Notes: generated from the letters alone by a model not told the origin. Positions 52,401-63,925 are shown, numbered from the stretch's first letter. The stretch is 64,000 nucleotides of DNA from Oceanospirillum sediminis (GCF_014164585.1 NZ_JACJFM010000013.1:60732-124731), one strand, 5' to 3'. Numbers and translations are program-made.

Positions 52401-53618
52401 CGGCAGCTCACGTTCAACCATCTTCTTCGCCGCTTTGATGGTTGTCGCCATACCTTTAGCTTCCAGGCGAGCAAAGATATACGGCTTGAACAGCTCCAGC
52501 GCCATCTTCTTAGGCAGACCACACTGGTGCAGTTTCAGCTGTGGACCTACGGTAATTACCGAACGCCCTGAGTAGTCAACACGTTTACCCAGCAGGTTCT
52601 GACGGAAGCGACCCTGCTTACCCTTGATCATATCAGCCAGGGATTTCAGAGGACGCTTGTTCGAACCTGTAATTGCACGACCACGACGACCGTTATCCAG
52701 CAGAGCGTCAACCGACTCCTGCAGCATACGCTTCTCGTTGCGTACAATAATATCCGGTGCATTCAGGTCCAGCAGACGCTTCAGACGGTTATTACGGTTG
52801 ATCACGCGACGATACAGATCATTCAGATCCGACGTTGCAAAACGACCACCATCCAGAGGTACCAGAGGACGAAGATCCGGTGGCAGTACAGGCAAAGCTT
52901 CCAGAACCATCCACTCTGGCTTATTACCTGACTTAAAGAACGCTTCCAGCAGTTTCAGACGCTTGGACAGTTTCTTGATCTTGGTTTCACTGTTCGTTTG
53001 CGGAATCTCTTCACGCAGGATATTGATCTCATCTTCCAGCTCAATATCTCTTAACAGCTCCTGAACCGCCTCTGCACCCATACGGGCATCAAAGTCATCA
53101 CCGAACTCTTCCAGCGCTTCATAGTACTGCTCATCATTCAGCAGCTGACCGCGCTCCAGAGTCGTCATACCCGGATCAATCACTACGAAAGATTCAAAGT
53201 ACAGTACACGCTCGATATCACGCAGGGTCATATCCAGCAGCAAACCGATACGGGATGGCAGGGATTTCAGGAACCAGATGTGTGCTACCGGAGAAGCCAG
53301 TTCAATGTGCCCCATACGGTCACGACGAACTTTAGCCTGAGTCACCTCAACGCCACACTTCTCACAGATAATACCACGGTGTTTCATGCGCTTGTATTTA
53401 CCACACAAGCACTCATAGTCTTTTACCGGGCCAAAGATTTTCGCACAGAACAGGCCATCACGTTCTGGCTTAAAGGTACGGTAGTTGATCGTCTCTGGCT
53501 TTTTAACTTCACCAAAAGACCAGGCGCGAATCATATCTGGCGATGCCAGAGTAATCTTAATCGAGTCGAATTCTTCGCTTTGTCCCTGTGCTTTCAGCAC
53601 ATTAACTAAATCTTTCAT
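49419..53618 (-). CDS. rpoC: RNA polymerase beta' subunit
   Basis: 1399 residues (E. coli 1407). Contains the N-terminal zinc ribbon ([21 protein letters not shown]), the catalytic [12 protein letters not shown] that holds the three Mg-binding aspartates, and the second zinc site ([16 protein letters not shown]). The trigger loop region [28 protein letters not shown] is intact. 85 bases after rpoB. Confidence 0.98.
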   Translation of the reverse strand: MKDLVNVLKAQGQSEEFDSIKITLASPDMIRAWSFGEVKKPETINYRTFKPERDGLFCAKIFGPVKDYECLCGKYKRMKHRGIICEKCGVEVTQAKVRRDRMGHIELASPVAHIWFLKSLPSRIGLLLDMTLRDIERVLYFESFVVIDPGMTTLERGQLLNDEQYYEALEEFGDDFDARMGAEAVQELLRDIELEDEINILREEIPQTNSETKIKKLSKRLKLLEAFFKSGNKPEWMVLEALPVLPPDLRPLVPLDGGRFATSDLNDLYRRVINRNNRLKRLLDLNAPDIIVRNEKRMLQESVDALLDNGRRGRAITGSNKRPLKSLADMIKGKQGRFRQNLLGKRVDYSGRSVITVGPQLKLHQCGLPKKMALELFKPYIFARLEAKGMATTIKAAKKMVERELPEVWDILAEVIREHPVLLNRAPTLHRLGIQAFEPLLIEGKAIQLHPLVCAAYNADFDGDQMAVHLPLTTEAQLEARALMMSTNNVLSPANGEPIIVPSQDVVLGLYYMTRDRINARGEGMTFSNTDEAERALGAGHVHMQARVKVRVTEHLLNDDGSMEEVTSIKETTVGRCMLYRILPKGLPFSLVDQSMTKKAISRLINNSYRRVGLKETVIFADQLMYTGFRQATLSGASIGVNDFVIPDEKAEIVSAAEAEVKEIEQQFSSGLVTQGEKYNKVIDIWSKANDKVAKAMMEGISKETVINRDGEEEQQDSFNSVFIMADSGARGSAAQIRQLAGMRGLMAKPDGSIIETPIVANFREGLNVLQYFISTHGARKGLADTALKTANSGYLTRRLVDVAQDLVVTEHDCGTEEGLVMNPLIEGGDIVVPLAQRVLGRVVAKDVVKHDSGEVLIPRGTLLDEAWCDRLDTMGIDEIVVRSAISCDTRYGVCSSCYGRDLARGHLVNVGEAVGVIAAQSIGEPGTQLTMRTFHIGGAASRASAIDNVQVKHGGTVRFHNIKFVERSDGKLVAVSRSGALAVADETGREREYYKLPYGAEISVREGDHVDSGQILAKWDPHTHPIVVEMAGRAKFNGMEDGITVNRSQDELTGLTSIEIIDPAARPAAGKDIRPMIMLVDEMGNELSMPNSQTPLQYLLPGNAVVTVEDGKDIGVGEIIARIPQESSGNKDITGGLPRVADLFEARRPKEPALLAEISGVVTFGKETKGKRRIVITPESGDPYEVLIPKWRQMNVFEGEKVERGEVISDGPSNPHDILRLLGVSKLAEYITSEVQEVYRLQGVGINDKHIEVIARQMLRKAEITDSGDSTLIHGDQVELAQVLEENEALENADKFPAKYERVLQGITKASLATESFISAASFQETTRVLTEAAVTGKRDQLRGLKENVVVGRLIPAGTGLAYHSGRRKKRQEVEAALAGPSASEVEAALSEALNSED

Positions 53619-53703
53619 CGGCCACTGCTCCAGCTGGAGTTGCAGATGCGGGCCTCAGCCCGCATTGGAATTCATCTTGCTGTTATTAAACCTGACAGGC
53701 TGC

Positions 53704-56700
53704 TTATTCAGTTTCCAGGTCAATATCAATACCCAGAGAACGGATTTCCTTCACCAATACGTTGAAGGACTCTGGCATACCCGGCTCCATGCGGTGGTCG
53801 CCATCAACGATGTTCTTATACATCTTCGTACGACCGTTCACATCGTCCGATTTAACTGTCAGCATCTCCTGCAGAGTATAGGCGGCACCATATGCTTCCA
53901 GTGCCCACACCTCCATCTCTCCGAAACGCTGACCACCGAACTGAGCCTTACCACCCAATGGCTGCTGGGTAACCAGACTGTAAGAACCAGTAGAACGAGC
54001 ATGCATCTTGTCATCAACCAGGTGGTTCAGTTTCAGCATGTACATGTAACCTACAGTTACCGGGCGATCAAACTGTTCACCAGTACGACCATCACGCAAC
54101 CAGACCTGACCACTGTCAGGAATATCAGCCAGACGCAGCAGCGCTTTGATCTCAGGCTCCGGAGCACCATCGAATACAGGCGTTGCAATAGGGACACCTT
54201 TGCGCAGGTTTTTCGCCAGAGCGATCACTTCATCATCTGTCAGGCTGTCAATATCTTCTTTGTGGTTGCCCACTTCGTTATAAACCTGATTCAGGAAATT
54301 ACGAATATCCTGAACCTGACTCTCACGCTGCTCCAGCAGCATTTCATTGATCTTGTCGCCAAGACCTTTAGCTGCCATACCCAGGTGAGTTTCCAGAATC
54401 TGTCCTACGTTCATACGGGACGGTACACCCAGAGGGTTAAGCACGATATCAACCGGCTCACCTTTTTCGTCGTACGGCATGTCTTCAACAGGCATAATCG
54501 CAGAAATTACACCTTTGTTACCGTGACGACCCGCCATCTTATCACCTGGCTGGATACGACGTTTAATAGCCACATAAACTTTAACAATCTTAAGAACACC
54601 CGGAGCCAGGTCGTCGCCTTGCTGCAGTTTCTTCTTCTTGTCTTCGAACTTAGCATCCATCTCTTTACGGCGCAGCTGCAGTTGCTCTTCAGCCTGCTGC
54701 AGAACTTCGCTCAGAGATTCATCCGCCATAGCCAGTTTAAACCACTGACCGTGAGGCAGATCATCCAGATAATCCATGGTCAGAGTGTCGCCTTTAGCCA
54801 GTTTAGGTCCACTCAGAACCTGCTGACCTTCCAGCTGACGCCCCAGACGCTCAAAGGTCGCTTCTTCTGCAATACGGAATTCTTCCTGCAGATCTTTGCG
54901 TACTTCATCTAACTGAGACTGCTCAATGGCACGGGCACGGGTATCTTTCTCTACGCCGTCACGGGTAAAGACCTGAACGTCAATCACAGTACCTTTAGTA
55001 CCGGTAGATACACGCAGAGAGGTATCTTTAACGTCAGAGGCTTTCTCACCGAAAATGGCACGCAGCAATTTCTCTTCTGGTGTCAGCTGAGTTTCACCTT
55101 TAGGCGTAACTTTACCTACCAGGATATCACCAGGGCCTACTTCTGCGCCGATATAGACAATACCCGACTCATCCAGTTTGCTCAGAGCACTTTCACCCAC
55201 ATTCGGGATATCAGAAGTAATCTCTTCAGGGCCCAGCTTGGTATCACGAGATACACAGGTCAGCTCCTGAATATGAATCGTAGTGAAGCGATCCTCCTGT
55301 ACAACCCGCTCAGATACCAGAATGGAATCCTCGAAGTTGTAGCCGTTCCACGGCATAAAGGCGATACGCATATTCTGGCCCAGAGCCAGCTCACCCAGAT
55401 CCACAGACGGACCATCGGCCAGTACATCACCACGCTCAACTGCATCACCCGGCAGTACAATCGCACGCTGGTTGATACAGGTATTCTGGTTAGAACGGGT
55501 ATATTTCGTCAGGTTATAGATATCTACACCTGCTTCACCAGCATCTGTTTCTGCATCATTTACACGGATCACGATACGGCTGGCATCAACCGAATCAACC
55601 ACACCACCACGACGAGCAATAGCACATACACCAGAGTCACGGGCAACAAAACGCTCCATACCCGTACCGACCAGCGGCTTATCAGCACGCAGGGTAGGTA
55701 CAGCCTGACGTTGCATGTTCGACCCCATCAGCGCGCGGTTCGCATCATCGTGCTCAAGGAACGGAATCAGGGCCGCAGCGACGGATACAACCTGACGAGG
55801 AGAAACATCCATCATGGTAACCTGATCCGGTGTCATAAAGGTTGTTTCACCTTTGTGACGTACCTGCACCAGATCGTCAATCAGACGATTCTCTTCATCT
55901 ACGGTCGCAGAAGCCTGTGCAATAATAAACTGGCTTTCTTCAATCGCAGACAGGTAAGCCATCTCATCCGTTACCTGGCCATCAATGACTTTACGGTAAG
56001 GCGTTTCCAGGAATCCGTATTCATTGGTGCGGGCATAAGTAGCCAGAGAGTTAATCAGACCAATGTTCGGACCTTCAGGTGTTTCAATCGGACATACACG
56101 ACCATAGTGAGTCGGGTGTACGTCACGCACCTCAAAACCAGCACGCTCACGAGTCAGACCACCAGGGCCTAAAGCAGACACACGACGCTTGTGAGTCACC
56201 TCAGACAGCGGATTATTCTGGTCCATAAACTGAGACAGCTGCGAAGAACCGAAGAACTCTTTAATCGCTGCCGCTACAGGCTTGGCATTGATCAGATCCT
56301 GAGGCATCAGGCCTTCGCTTTCCGCCAGAGACAGACGCTCTTTCACCGCACGCTCAACACGTACCAGACCGACACGGAACTGGTTTTCAGCCATTTCACC
56401 TACGGAACGAATACGACGGTTACCCAGGTGATCAATATCATCCACCTCACCTTTACCATTACGGATATCAATCAGCACTTTCAGTACATCAATAATATCG
56501 TCATGACTCAGAACACCTTGCCCGGTGTCTTCGCCACGCAGCAGGCGACGGTTGAACTTCATACGACCTACTGCAGACAGATCGTAACGGTCTTCACTGA
56601 AGAACAGGTTCTCGAACAGCGCTTCTGCCGATTCTTTAGTTGGTGGCTCACCAGGACGCATCATACGGTAGATTTCTACCAGAGCTTCCAGCTGATTACG

Positions 56701-57783
56701 GGTAGTATCAATACGCAGAGTATCTGAAACAAAAGAGCCGCAATCCAGGTCATTGGTATACAGCGTTTCAATTTCTTTACATCCACCCTGAGCCAGACGC
56801 TCAAGAATCTCATTCGTAATCTGAGAGTTACACTCGCAGATCAGCTCACCAGTGCGCTGATCAAACATATCTTTAGCCAGTACACGGCCAAACATATATT
56901 CAACGGGTACTTTCAGCTTATCCATACCGGCTTTTTCAAGCTGACGGATATGACGTGGCGTAATACGGCGCCCTTCCTCTACGATCACTTCACCGTTGTT
57001 ATCGCAGATATCGAAAGTCGCTGTTTCACCACGCAGACGTGCTGGCAGCAGCTCCATATACAAGCCATCACGTTCAAAGAAGAAACGGTTTGTATCGAAG
57101 AACATCTCCAGCATCTGCTCTGACTGGTAACCCAATGCGCGTAGCAGAACGGAAGCCGGTAATTTACGACGACGATCGATGCGGACAAAAACGTTGTCTT
57201 TCGGATCAAACTCGAAGTCCAGCCATGAACCACGGTAAGGAATGACACGGGCTGAATACAGCAATTTACCGGAAGAATGCGTTTTACCTTTATCGTGATC
57301 AAAGAACACACCCGGAGAACGATGCAACTGGGAAACAATTACACGCTCAGTACCATTAATAACGAAGGTACCGTTTTCAGTCATCAGGGGCATTTCACCC
57401 ATGTAGACTTCTTGTTCTTTAATATCCTTGATTGCCTTGCTGGATGACTCTTTGTCATAGATTACAAGACGGACTTTAACGCGCAGAGGCGCAGCATAGG
57501 TTACACCACGTAGCTGACACTCTTTTACATCAAATACCGGTTTGCCCAGGCGATAGCTGACATACTCCAGAGAAGCATTACCGGAGTAGCTCTCAATTGG
57601 GAATACCGATTTAAACGCAGCGTGAAGGCCTAAATCCTCCCGCTGATCAATGGTTTTATCTTCTTGCAGGAAGGAACGATAAGAATCCAGCTGGATGGCC
57701 AGCAGATAAGGCACATCCATGACTTGGGGTAGTTTACCGAAATCCTTGCGGATACGTTTTTTCTCAGTATATGAGTAAGCCAT
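53704..57783 (-). CDS. rpoB: RNA polymerase beta subunit
   Basis: 1359 residues (E. coli 1342). The rifampicin pocket [33 protein letters not shown] shows wild-type residues. The C-terminal [28 protein letters not shown] contacts beta'. Preceded by a 200-base gap with an attenuator-like hairpin after rplL, a known feature that sets the rplJL to rpoBC ratio in other bacteria. Confidence 0.98.
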   Translation of the reverse strand: MAYSYTEKKRIRKDFGKLPQVMDVPYLLAIQLDSYRSFLQEDKTIDQREDLGLHAAFKSVFPIESYSGNASLEYVSYRLGKPVFDVKECQLRGVTYAAPLRVKVRLVIYDKESSSKAIKDIKEQEVYMGEMPLMTENGTFVINGTERVIVSQLHRSPGVFFDHDKGKTHSSGKLLYSARVIPYRGSWLDFEFDPKDNVFVRIDRRRKLPASVLLRALGYQSEQMLEMFFDTNRFFFERDGLYMELLPARLRGETATFDICDNNGEVIVEEGRRITPRHIRQLEKAGMDKLKVPVEYMFGRVLAKDMFDQRTGELICECNSQITNEILERLAQGGCKEIETLYTNDLDCGSFVSDTLRIDTTRNQLEALVEIYRMMRPGEPPTKESAEALFENLFFSEDRYDLSAVGRMKFNRRLLRGEDTGQGVLSHDDIIDVLKVLIDIRNGKGEVDDIDHLGNRRIRSVGEMAENQFRVGLVRVERAVKERLSLAESEGLMPQDLINAKPVAAAIKEFFGSSQLSQFMDQNNPLSEVTHKRRVSALGPGGLTRERAGFEVRDVHPTHYGRVCPIETPEGPNIGLINSLATYARTNEYGFLETPYRKVIDGQVTDEMAYLSAIEESQFIIAQASATVDEENRLIDDLVQVRHKGETTFMTPDQVTMMDVSPRQVVSVAAALIPFLEHDDANRALMGSNMQRQAVPTLRADKPLVGTGMERFVARDSGVCAIARRGGVVDSVDASRIVIRVNDAETDAGEAGVDIYNLTKYTRSNQNTCINQRAIVLPGDAVERGDVLADGPSVDLGELALGQNMRIAFMPWNGYNFEDSILVSERVVQEDRFTTIHIQELTCVSRDTKLGPEEITSDIPNVGESALSKLDESGIVYIGAEVGPGDILVGKVTPKGETQLTPEEKLLRAIFGEKASDVKDTSLRVSTGTKGTVIDVQVFTRDGVEKDTRARAIEQSQLDEVRKDLQEEFRIAEEATFERLGRQLEGQQVLSGPKLAKGDTLTMDYLDDLPHGQWFKLAMADESLSEVLQQAEEQLQLRRKEMDAKFEDKKKKLQQGDDLAPGVLKIVKVYVAIKRRIQPGDKMAGRHGNKGVISAIMPVEDMPYDEKGEPVDIVLNPLGVPSRMNVGQILETHLGMAAKGLGDKINEMLLEQRESQVQDIRNFLNQVYNEVGNHKEDIDSLTDDEVIALAKNLRKGVPIATPVFDGAPEPEIKALLRLADIPDSGQVWLRDGRTGEQFDRPVTVGYMYMLKLNHLVDDKMHARSTGSYSLVTQQPLGGKAQFGGQRFGEMEVWALEAYGAAYTLQEMLTVKSDDVNGRTKMYKNIVDGDHRMEPGMPESFNVLVKEIRSLGIDIDLETE

Positions 57784-57910
57784 CAGTATTCCCCAGCTTG
57801 TTCATCTGATCTCAGGCTACGAACACAACTTCTCTACTGACCCATTCGAAGTTTGTGTCGACATCTATTCACACTGCTTTCATTAAAGCAGTCAAGGATA
57901 TTATGAACAG

Positions 57911-57941
57911 AAAAAGGCCGGCGGCGATAACGCCACCAGCC
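57911..57941 (-). terminator. Attenuator between rplL and rpoB
   Basis: 11-bp stem in RNA (57916-57926 with 57931-57941, two G-U pairs), 4-base loop and T5 on the minus strand, 43 bases after the rplL stop. The place and form match the partial terminator known between rplL and rpoB in E. coli. Confidence 0.82.
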
Positions 57942-57983
57942 CCACTGCAATAATTAGCAGCGTCTGCTGTTCTGCAAGAGCTA

Positions 57984-58355
57984 TTACTTCAGCTCTACAG
58001 ATGCACCAGCTTCTTCCAGCTGTGCTTTAGCAGCTTCAGCGTCGTCCTTAGACACGCCTTCTTTAACAGTAGCAGGAACACCGTCTACCATGCCTTTAGC
58101 TTCTTTCAGGCCCAGACCAGTGATCGCGCGAACTGCTTTAATTACGTTTACTTTCTTATCGCCAGCAGCGGTCAGAACAACGTCAAATTCAGTTTGCTCT
58201 TCTGCAGCAGCTTCGCCACCAGCAGCGCCACCAGCTACAACAGCAGCAGCAGCAGAAACACCGAATTTTTCTTCCATAGCTTCAACCAGTTCAACAACGT
58301 CCATTACGGACATTTCTGCAACTGCATTGATGATATCTTCTTTAGTCAGAGCCAT
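57984..58355 (-). CDS. rplL: Ribosomal protein L7/L12
   Basis: 123 residues. N-terminal dimerisation helices, an Ala/Gly-rich hinge ([20 protein letters not shown]) and the C-terminal domain that recruits translation GTPases ([26 protein letters not shown]). Present in several copies on L10. 80 bases after rplJ. Confidence 0.98.
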   Translation of the reverse strand: MALTKEDIINAVAEMSVMDVVELVEAMEEKFGVSAAAAVVAGGAAGGEAAAEEQTEFDVVLTAAGDKKVNVIKAVRAITGLGLKEAKGMVDGVPATVKEGVSKDDAEAAKAQLEEAGASVELK

Positions 58356-58435
58356 TTTCTTAGCTTCCCAACGTTATAGAGCAATTGTCGCTCGATTAAA
58401 ATCAAAAATCTTATAAGAACAAAACAGAACTATAA

Positions 58436-58939
58436 TTAAGCTGCTGCTTCTTCTTTCTGATCGCGAATAGCTGCCAGAGTACGTGCCAGCTTGCCTGCAG
58501 ATGCTTCTTTCATAGTCATCATCAGGCTTGCAATAGCTTCGTCGTATGTAGGCAGTTTTGCTAAACGGTCAATATCCGCCGCTGCGATCAACTCTCCTTC
58601 GTACGCCAGCGCTTTAACTTCAAAGTTAGCTTCATCTTTAGAAAAATCTTTCAGAAGACGAGCTGCCGCACCTGGATGCTCAATAGAGAAAGCAATCAGG
58701 CTTGGACCTTTGAAGCTGTCCTGCAGGCACTCAAATGGAGTACCTTCAACAGCGCGACGAGCCAGCGTGTTACGAACAACACGCAGCTGTACACCGGCTT
58801 CACGGGCATTTTTACGCAGAGCAGTCATTGCATCTACAGTAACGCCACGAGAGTCGGCTACTACAACGGAAAGAGCAGCATTGGCAGCTTCGTTGACTTC
58901 AGCAACAATTGCTTTTTTGTCTTCGAGACGTAGTGCCAC
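58436..58939 (-). CDS. rplJ: Ribosomal protein L10
   Basis: 167 residues from GTG 58939 ([19 protein letters not shown], aligning with the E. coli N-terminus). AGGAG lies 8 bases upstream of this GTG; a longer in-frame start would add 34 residues and cover the leader. Anchors L12 dimers in the stalk and binds its own mRNA leader in E. coli. Confidence 0.96.
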   Translation of the reverse strand: MALRLEDKKAIVAEVNEAANAALSVVVADSRGVTVDAMTALRKNAREAGVQLRVVRNTLARRAVEGTPFECLQDSFKGPSLIAFSIEHPGAAARLLKDFSKDEANFEVKALAYEGELIAAADIDRLAKLPTYDEAIASLMMTMKEASAGKLARTLAAIRDQKEEAAA

Positions 58940-59143
58940 TTTGTGTGCTCCTAAAATTATGAAGGTGTTACACCTTCCTTTACCACCACCCCTTTTCAGG
59001 GAAGTAACGATGGTTGGGCACCAGAGATTCTGGCGGGCCATTCCATCTGCGCAGGACGCTCAAATAAGCGATTAAGCTTGCGCTCCTGCGGTCTTTGACG
59101 AAACTCTGCTTGCAGCAGAGCCCCGCAAAGTTCGATTTTTGTC
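58940..59143 (-). promoter_or_regulatory. rplJL leader
   Basis: 204 bases between rplA and rplJ. A small perfect stem (GAAGGTG TTA CACCTTC) lies just before the ribosome-binding site. In E. coli this leader binds the L10-L12 complex for autogenous control; length and position suit that, but I did not fold the whole leader. Confidence 0.5.
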
Positions 59144-59839
59144 TTAAACCGCCAGATCTGATACGTCGATAGTCAGACCAGGACCCATGGTAGAAGACAG
59201 AGTAATTTTCTTCAGGTATACACCTTTAGAAGCAGAAGGTTTCAGCTTCTTCAGATCTGCAACCAGAGCTTCCAGGTTACCTTTCACTGCATCAGCAGAG
59301 AAATCAACCTTACCGATTGCAGCGTGGATGATACCATTTTTATCTGTACGATAACGAACCTGACCAGATTTAGCGTTTTTAACAGCATTCGCTACATCAG
59401 GAGTCACAGTACCTACTTTAGGGTTTGGCATCAGGCCGCGAGGACCCAGGATCTGACCCAGCTGACCTACAACACGCATTGCATCCGGAGAAGCAATAAC
59501 TACGTCATAGTTCAGATCACCGCCTTTCATTTCAGCGGCCAGCTCGTCCATACCAACAACATCAGCGCCTGCTTCTTTAGCAGCGTCAACGTTTGCACCC
59601 TGAGTAAATACCGCTACGCGAACGTCTTTACCAGTACCGTTAGGCATAACAGTTGCGCTACGGACAACCTGGTCAGATTTACGAGGATCCACACCCAGAT
59701 TAACTGCAACTTCAATAGATTCTTTAAACTTAACAGTAGACAGCTCGGACAGCAGAGCTACCGCTTCAGCTACAGTGTATGCTTTTTCAGCATCAACCTT
59801 TTCACGAATCAGTTTTGCGCGCTTAGTCAGTTTAGCCAT
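59144..59839 (-). CDS. rplA: Ribosomal protein L1
   Basis: 231 residues from ATG 59839 ([19 protein letters not shown]). Forms the L1 stalk at the tRNA exit site, and in E. coli represses the rplKA message. Starts 1 base after the rplK stop, so it is coupled to it. An upstream ATG six codons earlier overlaps rplK and is rejected. Confidence 0.97.
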   Translation of the reverse strand: MAKLTKRAKLIREKVDAEKAYTVAEAVALLSELSTVKFKESIEVAVNLGVDPRKSDQVVRSATVMPNGTGKDVRVAVFTQGANVDAAKEAGADVVGMDELAAEMKGGDLNYDVVIASPDAMRVVGQLGQILGPRGLMPNPKVGTVTPDVANAVKNAKSGQVRYRTDKNGIIHAAIGKVDFSADAVKGNLEALVADLKKLKPSASKGVYLKKITLSSTMGPGLTIDVSDLAV

Positions 59840-59840
59840 C

Positions 59841-60272
59841 TTACAGACCCTCCACATTCAGGCCCATGCTGCGGGCAGTACCAGCAATCGTACGAACCGC
59901 TGCATCCATATCAGCTGCAGTCAGATCAGGCTGTTTAGCTGTAGCAATCTCTTCCAGCTGAGCACGGCTAACCGTACCCACCTTATCAGTATTAGGACGA
60001 GCACTACCGCTTTTCAGACCCGCTGCTTTTTTCAGCAGAACAGATGCTGGAGGAGTCTTAGTTACAAATGTAAAGCTACGATCGCTGTACACAGAAATCA
60101 CAACAGGAACAGGCAGACCTGCTTCCATATCCTGAGTAGCAGCATTAAACGCTTTACAGAATTCCATGATATTCACACCATGCTGACCCAGAGCAGGACC
60201 AACTGGAGGACTTGGATTCGCTTTACCTGCTCCAACCTGAAGCTTGATATAGGCTTCTACTTTCTTAGCCAT
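59841..60272 (-). CDS. rplK: Ribosomal protein L11
   Basis: 143 residues. Base of the GTPase stalk; Pro-rich N-terminal domain [23 protein letters not shown] is the thiostrepton region and is needed for RelA activation. 72 bases after nusG. Confidence 0.98.
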   Translation of the reverse strand: MAKKVEAYIKLQVGAGKANPSPPVGPALGQHGVNIMEFCKAFNAATQDMEAGLPVPVVISVYSDRSFTFVTKTPPASVLLKKAAGLKSGSARPNTDKVGTVSRAQLEEIATAKQPDLTAADMDAAVRTIAGTARSMGLNVEGL

Positions 60273-60344
60273 TTCTATCTCCTGAGTGGGTTATGCGCCT
60301 TTCGGCTCCCCGTTAAACACTGAATCGAGTTCAGCGCATAAAAT

Positions 60345-60878
60345 TCAGTCTTTTTCGACCTGACCAAAGTCCAGCTCAACAGGCGTTGAACGACCAAAAA
60401 TCAGAACCGAAACGTGCAGTTTGCTTTTTTCGTAATTAACTTCTTCAACTACGCCATTAAAGTCAGCAAACGGCCCATCAATAACACGCACGATCTCGCC
60501 CGGCTCAAACAGAGTCTTCGGACGCGGCTTGTCAGTACGGTCAGCAACACGCTGCAGGATGGCATCGGCTTCTCTTTCAGTAATAGGAGCCGGCTTTTCT
60601 GCCGTACCACCAATAAAGCCCATCACACGAGGTGTTTCTTTAACCAGGTGCCAGGTGGAGTCATTCATCTCCATCTGCACCAGAACATAGCCCGGATAGA
60701 ATTTGCGTTCACTCTTGCGCTTTTTACCATCGCGCATTTCCACAACTTCTTCTGTTGGCACAAGAATATCGCCGAACAGCTCTTCCATCCCCAACCGTGC
60801 AACGCGCTCAGTCAGCGAACGCATCACATGCTTTTCATAACCTGAATAGGCATGAACAACATACCAACGCTTTGCCAT
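60345..60878 (-). CDS. nusG: Transcription antitermination factor NusG
   Basis: 177 residues: NGN domain (1-120, starting [22 protein letters not shown]) that clamps RNA polymerase and a C-terminal KOW domain ([23 protein letters not shown]) that binds Rho or S10. 12 bases after secE, so co-transcribed. Confidence 0.98.
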   Translation of the reverse strand: MAKRWYVVHAYSGYEKHVMRSLTERVARLGMEELFGDILVPTEEVVEMRDGKKRKSERKFYPGYVLVQMEMNDSTWHLVKETPRVMGFIGGTAEKPAPITEREADAILQRVADRTDKPRPKTLFEPGEIVRVIDGPFADFNGVVEEVNYEKSKLHVSVLIFGRSTPVELDFGQVEKD

Positions 60879-60890
60879 GTCTATTCCTCG

Positions 60891-61259
60891 TTAAGCGATA
60901 ACCATTGAGATCAGCCAACTCAGCAGGGAATCAAGTCCCCACAAAACCAATCCCATAAATAATACTGCGGCCAGAACGATCATTGTCGTCTGAGTTGTTT
61001 CCTGCTTTGTCGGCCAGACTACTTTACGAATCTCATTACGGGATTCAGCAGCCATATCTGCAAAGCGGCGACCCTTTTCTGTTTTAAGAGCAACCAGCGC
61101 CGCCACAACCCCAACCACTACAATAGCGACTGTGCGATATAACAGAGGATACTCAGAAAAATAGAGGTTTCCCGCCACAGCTGCAGCAATCAGCAGAAAA
61201 ACAACTGCCCATTTCAAACCATCAAAATTTGACTCAGGGGCTTCTGCATTGCTTTTCAT
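60891..61259 (-). CDS. secE: Preprotein translocase subunit SecE
   Basis: 122 residues with three membrane helices, as in E. coli. The conserved cytoplasmic amphipathic helix before the third span (ESRNEIRKVVWPTKQETTQTT) embraces SecY. First protein gene after tRNA-Trp in this operon. Confidence 0.97.
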   Translation of the reverse strand: MKSNAEAPESNFDGLKWAVVFLLIAAAVAGNLYFSEYPLLYRTVAIVVVGVVAALVALKTEKGRRFADMAAESRNEIRKVVWPTKQETTQTTMIVLAAVLFMGLVLWGLDSLLSWLISMVIA

Positions 61260-61315
61260 CTATGAACTCCTCAGATTTCGGCGATTACCGATAAGGATAC
61301 CAACCTGGGGAAGGC

Positions 61316-61391
61316 TGGCAGGCCAGGAGGGACTCGAACCCCCAACAGCCGGTTTTGGAAACCGGTGCTCTACCAATTGAACTACTGGCCT
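61316..61391 (-). tRNA. tRNA-Trp (CCA)
   Basis: 76 bases, cloverleaf with acceptor AGGCCAG/CTGGCCT, anticodon loop TTTCCAAAA with CCA, T-arm GGGGGTTCGAGTCCCTC and encoded 3' CCA. Co-transcribed with secE. Confidence 0.97.
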
Positions 61392-61423
61392 ATATCAGTG
61401 GACCCCATAACAACAGGCCCAAG

Positions 61424-61452
61424 ATTATACTCTTGCGACAACCTGCCTACAA
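61424..61452 (-). promoter_or_regulatory. Promoter of tRNA-Trp-secE-nusG-rplKAJL-rpoBC
   Basis: -35 TTGTAG (61447-61452) and a consensus -10 TATAAT (61424-61429) on the minus strand, exact 17-base spacer, followed by a GC-rich stretch. Lies where tufB would stand in relatives. Confidence 0.85.
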
Positions 61453-61469
61453 GAATTTTACTCGCAGAC

Positions 61470-61495
61470 AAAAAAACAGGCTTACGCCTGCTTTT
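61470..61495 (-). terminator. Terminator after tRNA-Thr
   Basis: On the minus strand a GC stem CAGGC-GTAA-GCCTG with flanking A and T runs, the latter of seven T residues. It separates the tRNA-Tyr-Gly-Thr transcript from the following secE operon. Confidence 0.82.
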
Positions 61496-61500
61496 ATAAC

Positions 61501-61576
<76 letters not shown>

Positions 61577-61578
61577 CT

Positions 61579-61652
<74 letters not shown>

Positions 61653-61658
61653 TAAAAA

Positions 61659-61743
<85 letters not shown>

Positions 61744-61797
61744 AGCATAGGCGGATAAACCGCTTTCTTTCGTTGCCGTGTCTCAGCAACGGGGCGT

Positions 61798-61858
61798 ACT
61801 ATACCCAGCCCTGTATTATCGTGCAACCCTTTTTTTATATTTTTTTAAAAAAATTTCG
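61798..61858 (-). promoter_or_regulatory. tRNA operon promoter with UP-like element
   Basis: -35 TTGCAC (61821-61826), -10 TATAGT (61798-61803), 17-base spacer, then a GC-rich discriminator (ACGCCCCG) typical of stringently controlled stable-RNA promoters. Upstream (61829-61858) is a nearly pure A/T tract like an UP element for alpha-CTD. It overlaps the coaX end. Confidence 0.88.
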
Positions 61859-61860
61859 GA

Positions 61861-62574
61861 CTACATATCAAAACAGTGCCGTAGCCCCCGTAATACAAGG
61901 CTTTCAGCGATTTCATGTTTTTCAGTAATTTGGGCGCTAATCAGTCGGGCATCCCCACCTGATAGCCAGACAGAGTAATCCTTTCCTCTCAGACACGCAA
62001 TTCTTTGCTGCAAGAAATCCCTTGTAATACAAAGAACACCATGATCAACGCATTGCTCCGTATTTTTTCCGGGACAAATATTCTGATTTTGCCCTTCAGC
62101 AAACCCCACCTGCGCCGTTGTCTGGCCAAGAGATTGCCTCATCATTGTTAAACCGGGGAGAATATAACCTCCCTCATGGACTCCCTCACCCGTCAGATAG
62201 TCCACAGTAATTGCGCTGCCAAGAGACACCAGCATCAGATTCCCACCGATCTCTTTTCTCCCCGCCAACAGGGCCAGCCAGCGATCCACTCCCAGCCTGG
62301 AGCAATCTTCATACGCACAAGTCAATCCATGCCATTCAGGCTTTACAACAGCCCTCTTGAACCGCACCCCTGAAGGCACACTCTCCTCCCAGTTCCTGGC
62401 CTCTTCTGCACGAGCCACAGCTGCCACCCTTATCTCTCTGACACCATTAAGAGGAATATCCGAAAGACTACCTGCAACCCGTACATCAAGATGATTGCCA
62501 TCACTATTTCTTGCATATTTAATACGGGTGTTACCGATATCCACCAACAAACAACTACTCTGATGCTCTGACAC
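61861..62574 (-). CDS. coaX: Type III pantothenate kinase
   Basis: Phosphorylates pantothenate, first step of coenzyme A synthesis; this type is not feedback-inhibited by CoA and uses a monovalent cation. 237 residues of the ASKHA fold: DIGNTRIKYA (P-loop, 12-21), LGVDRWLALLAG and SLGSAITVDYL. Overlaps birA by 20 bases, so translation is coupled, a common pair in pseudomonads. Confidence 0.95.
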   Translation of the reverse strand: MSEHQSSCLLVDIGNTRIKYARNSDGNHLDVRVAGSLSDIPLNGVREIRVAAVARAEEARNWEESVPSGVRFKRAVVKPEWHGLTCAYEDCSRLGVDRWLALLAGRKEIGGNLMLVSLGSAITVDYLTGEGVHEGGYILPGLTMMRQSLGQTTAQVGFAEGQNQNICPGKNTEQCVDHGVLCITRDFLQQRIACLRGKDYSVWLSGGDARLISAQITEKHEIAESLVLRGLRHCFDM

Positions 62575-63520
62575 TCACCTCTCCCCCGGCAAAGCTTTTC
62601 AGCTCGCCATTATCACACTCAAGGATGAAATTCCCTTTCAAATCAATTCCTTTAGCAATACCAGACACCCTGTTACTACCCATACTCACCGATACTGTTT
62701 TTTCATACAGGTAATCAAAATCCTGCCATCCATCAGGTATAGTCTTTCCATTATGGCTAAGCTCACCCATTAGCCTCTCCAATCCTTCAACCAGCTCGCC
62801 AGCCAACTGCGAGCGGTCAAAATCACCATACTGGTCCAGCGAAGTCCATAGCTGGTCAATTCCCTCTCCCTCAAGACTGACTGAGCTGAAGTTAACACCT
62901 ATACCAACCACAAGATTACAGAAACTGGTGAGATCCCCATCAACCTCTATCAGAATCCCTGCCACTTTCTTACCCTGTATATAGACATCGTTCGGCCACT
63001 TAACCTTCACATCATCAACACCCTGCCTGCGAATCAAATCAGCCAGCAACACACCGACCGCAAGACTTAAGCCTTCCAGAGCAGCAGCACCCAACGCCAG
63101 CTTAGCGCCATAAGAGAAATAAAGATTTGCCCCAAAAGGGCTTTGCCAGCGTCGACCTCTACGACCTCGTCCCGCCGTCTGCTGCTCTGTCAGGCGCACA
63201 ACGATTTCCTCTGGCCAGAATTGTTCCGACTCTTTCAAGGCCTGCAGAGTATCACCATTAGTTGATTCAGTAATCGCCACCAACTGCAGATCTGCAGACT
63301 CAGGTAACGCACATTGCAACTGAACCTCATCCAACAGATTTATAGGGTAAGCAAGACGATAGCCTCTCCCCTGCTCACTCACGACAGGCAAACCAAGCGC
63401 TTCAAGCTTTTGCAGGCGCTTCCAGATAGCAGCCCTGCTGATACCCAGCATTTCAGCCAGCTCAACACCAGAGTGACATTCACCATCTGCGAGAAAACGT
63501 ATTAATTCAGTATTGTTCAT
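62555..63520 (-). CDS. birA: Biotin-protein ligase and biotin repressor BirA
   Basis: 321 residues from ATG 63520 (MNNTELIRFLADGECHSGVELAEMLGISRAAIWKRLQ). The N-terminal winged helix-turn-helix shows it can repress biotin genes as well as attach biotin to carboxylases. The catalytic part has GRGRRGRRWQSPFGANLYFS (biotinyl-AMP loop) and KWPNDVYIQGKKVAGILIE. An AGAG lies before this ATG; a start 22 codons upstream would add a Lys-rich stretch absent from the family. Confidence 0.95.
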   Translation of the reverse strand: MNNTELIRFLADGECHSGVELAEMLGISRAAIWKRLQKLEALGLPVVSEQGRGYRLAYPINLLDEVQLQCALPESADLQLVAITESTNGDTLQALKESEQFWPEEIVVRLTEQQTAGRGRRGRRWQSPFGANLYFSYGAKLALGAAALEGLSLAVGVLLADLIRRQGVDDVKVKWPNDVYIQGKKVAGILIEVDGDLTSFCNLVVGIGVNFSSVSLEGEGIDQLWTSLDQYGDFDRSQLAGELVEGLERLMGELSHNGKTIPDGWQDFDYLYEKTVSVSMGSNRVSGIAKGIDLKGNFILECDNGELKSFAGGEVSVRASE

Positions 63521-63655
63521 AAGTTGTCTCTTTGTTTTTACAGTATTGTACTGCTCCCTCTTCGTCTTATCAGCAGAGCTTTGCACGATACACTAAGACT
63601 ATTAGCCACAATAAGAATCATATACAAGCTATAACAACAATAGGGAGCTAAAAGA

Positions 63656-63769
63656 GTGAGCAAGCTAGTTACCGATTCCAGGAGCGGCAAAGATAGGGCT
63701 TCTGTTAAGACCTCCTTAACAGAAGACGATGATACTGATAGAGGGTTGTATTGGCCTGAAAACCTGTAG
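63656..63769 (+). CDS. Possible 37-residue protein or small RNA
   Basis: GTG start with GGGAG 8 bases upstream, hydrophilic acidic product (MSKLVTDSRSGKDRASVKTS start, TEDDDTDRGLYWPENL end), TAG stop at 63767-63769. Within it CTTCTGTTAAG (63699-63709) and CTTAACAGAAG (63715-63725) form a perfect 11-bp stem with a 5-base loop. The structure could mean a small RNA rather than a protein. Unproven. Confidence 0.3.
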   Translation: MSKLVTDSRSGKDRASVKTSLTEDDDTDRGLYWPENL

Positions 63770-63894
63770 AAAGCATACTTGCCAGATTAAAGCACTCAGC
63801 TAACAATATTGTACCGTGTCACGACGGATGACGTATCAGTCACGGCAGGGTCAGCCATGTTCTCCATTTCCCGGCCGGACTTTTCTTCATACAA

Positions 63895-63925
63895 CGAAAA
63901 AACCCCGGCCATAGAGACCGGGGTT
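63895..63925 (-). terminator. rRNA operon terminator
   Basis: On the minus strand AACCCCGG and CCGGGGTT pair around a 9-base loop and a T6 tract follows, about 10 bases after the 5S end. Confidence 0.88.

Noticed and set aside
53485..54912. 475-codon plus-strand open frame across rpoC-rpoB
   Set aside because: Antisense to two essential genes and spans their gap; typical of strongly biased genes.
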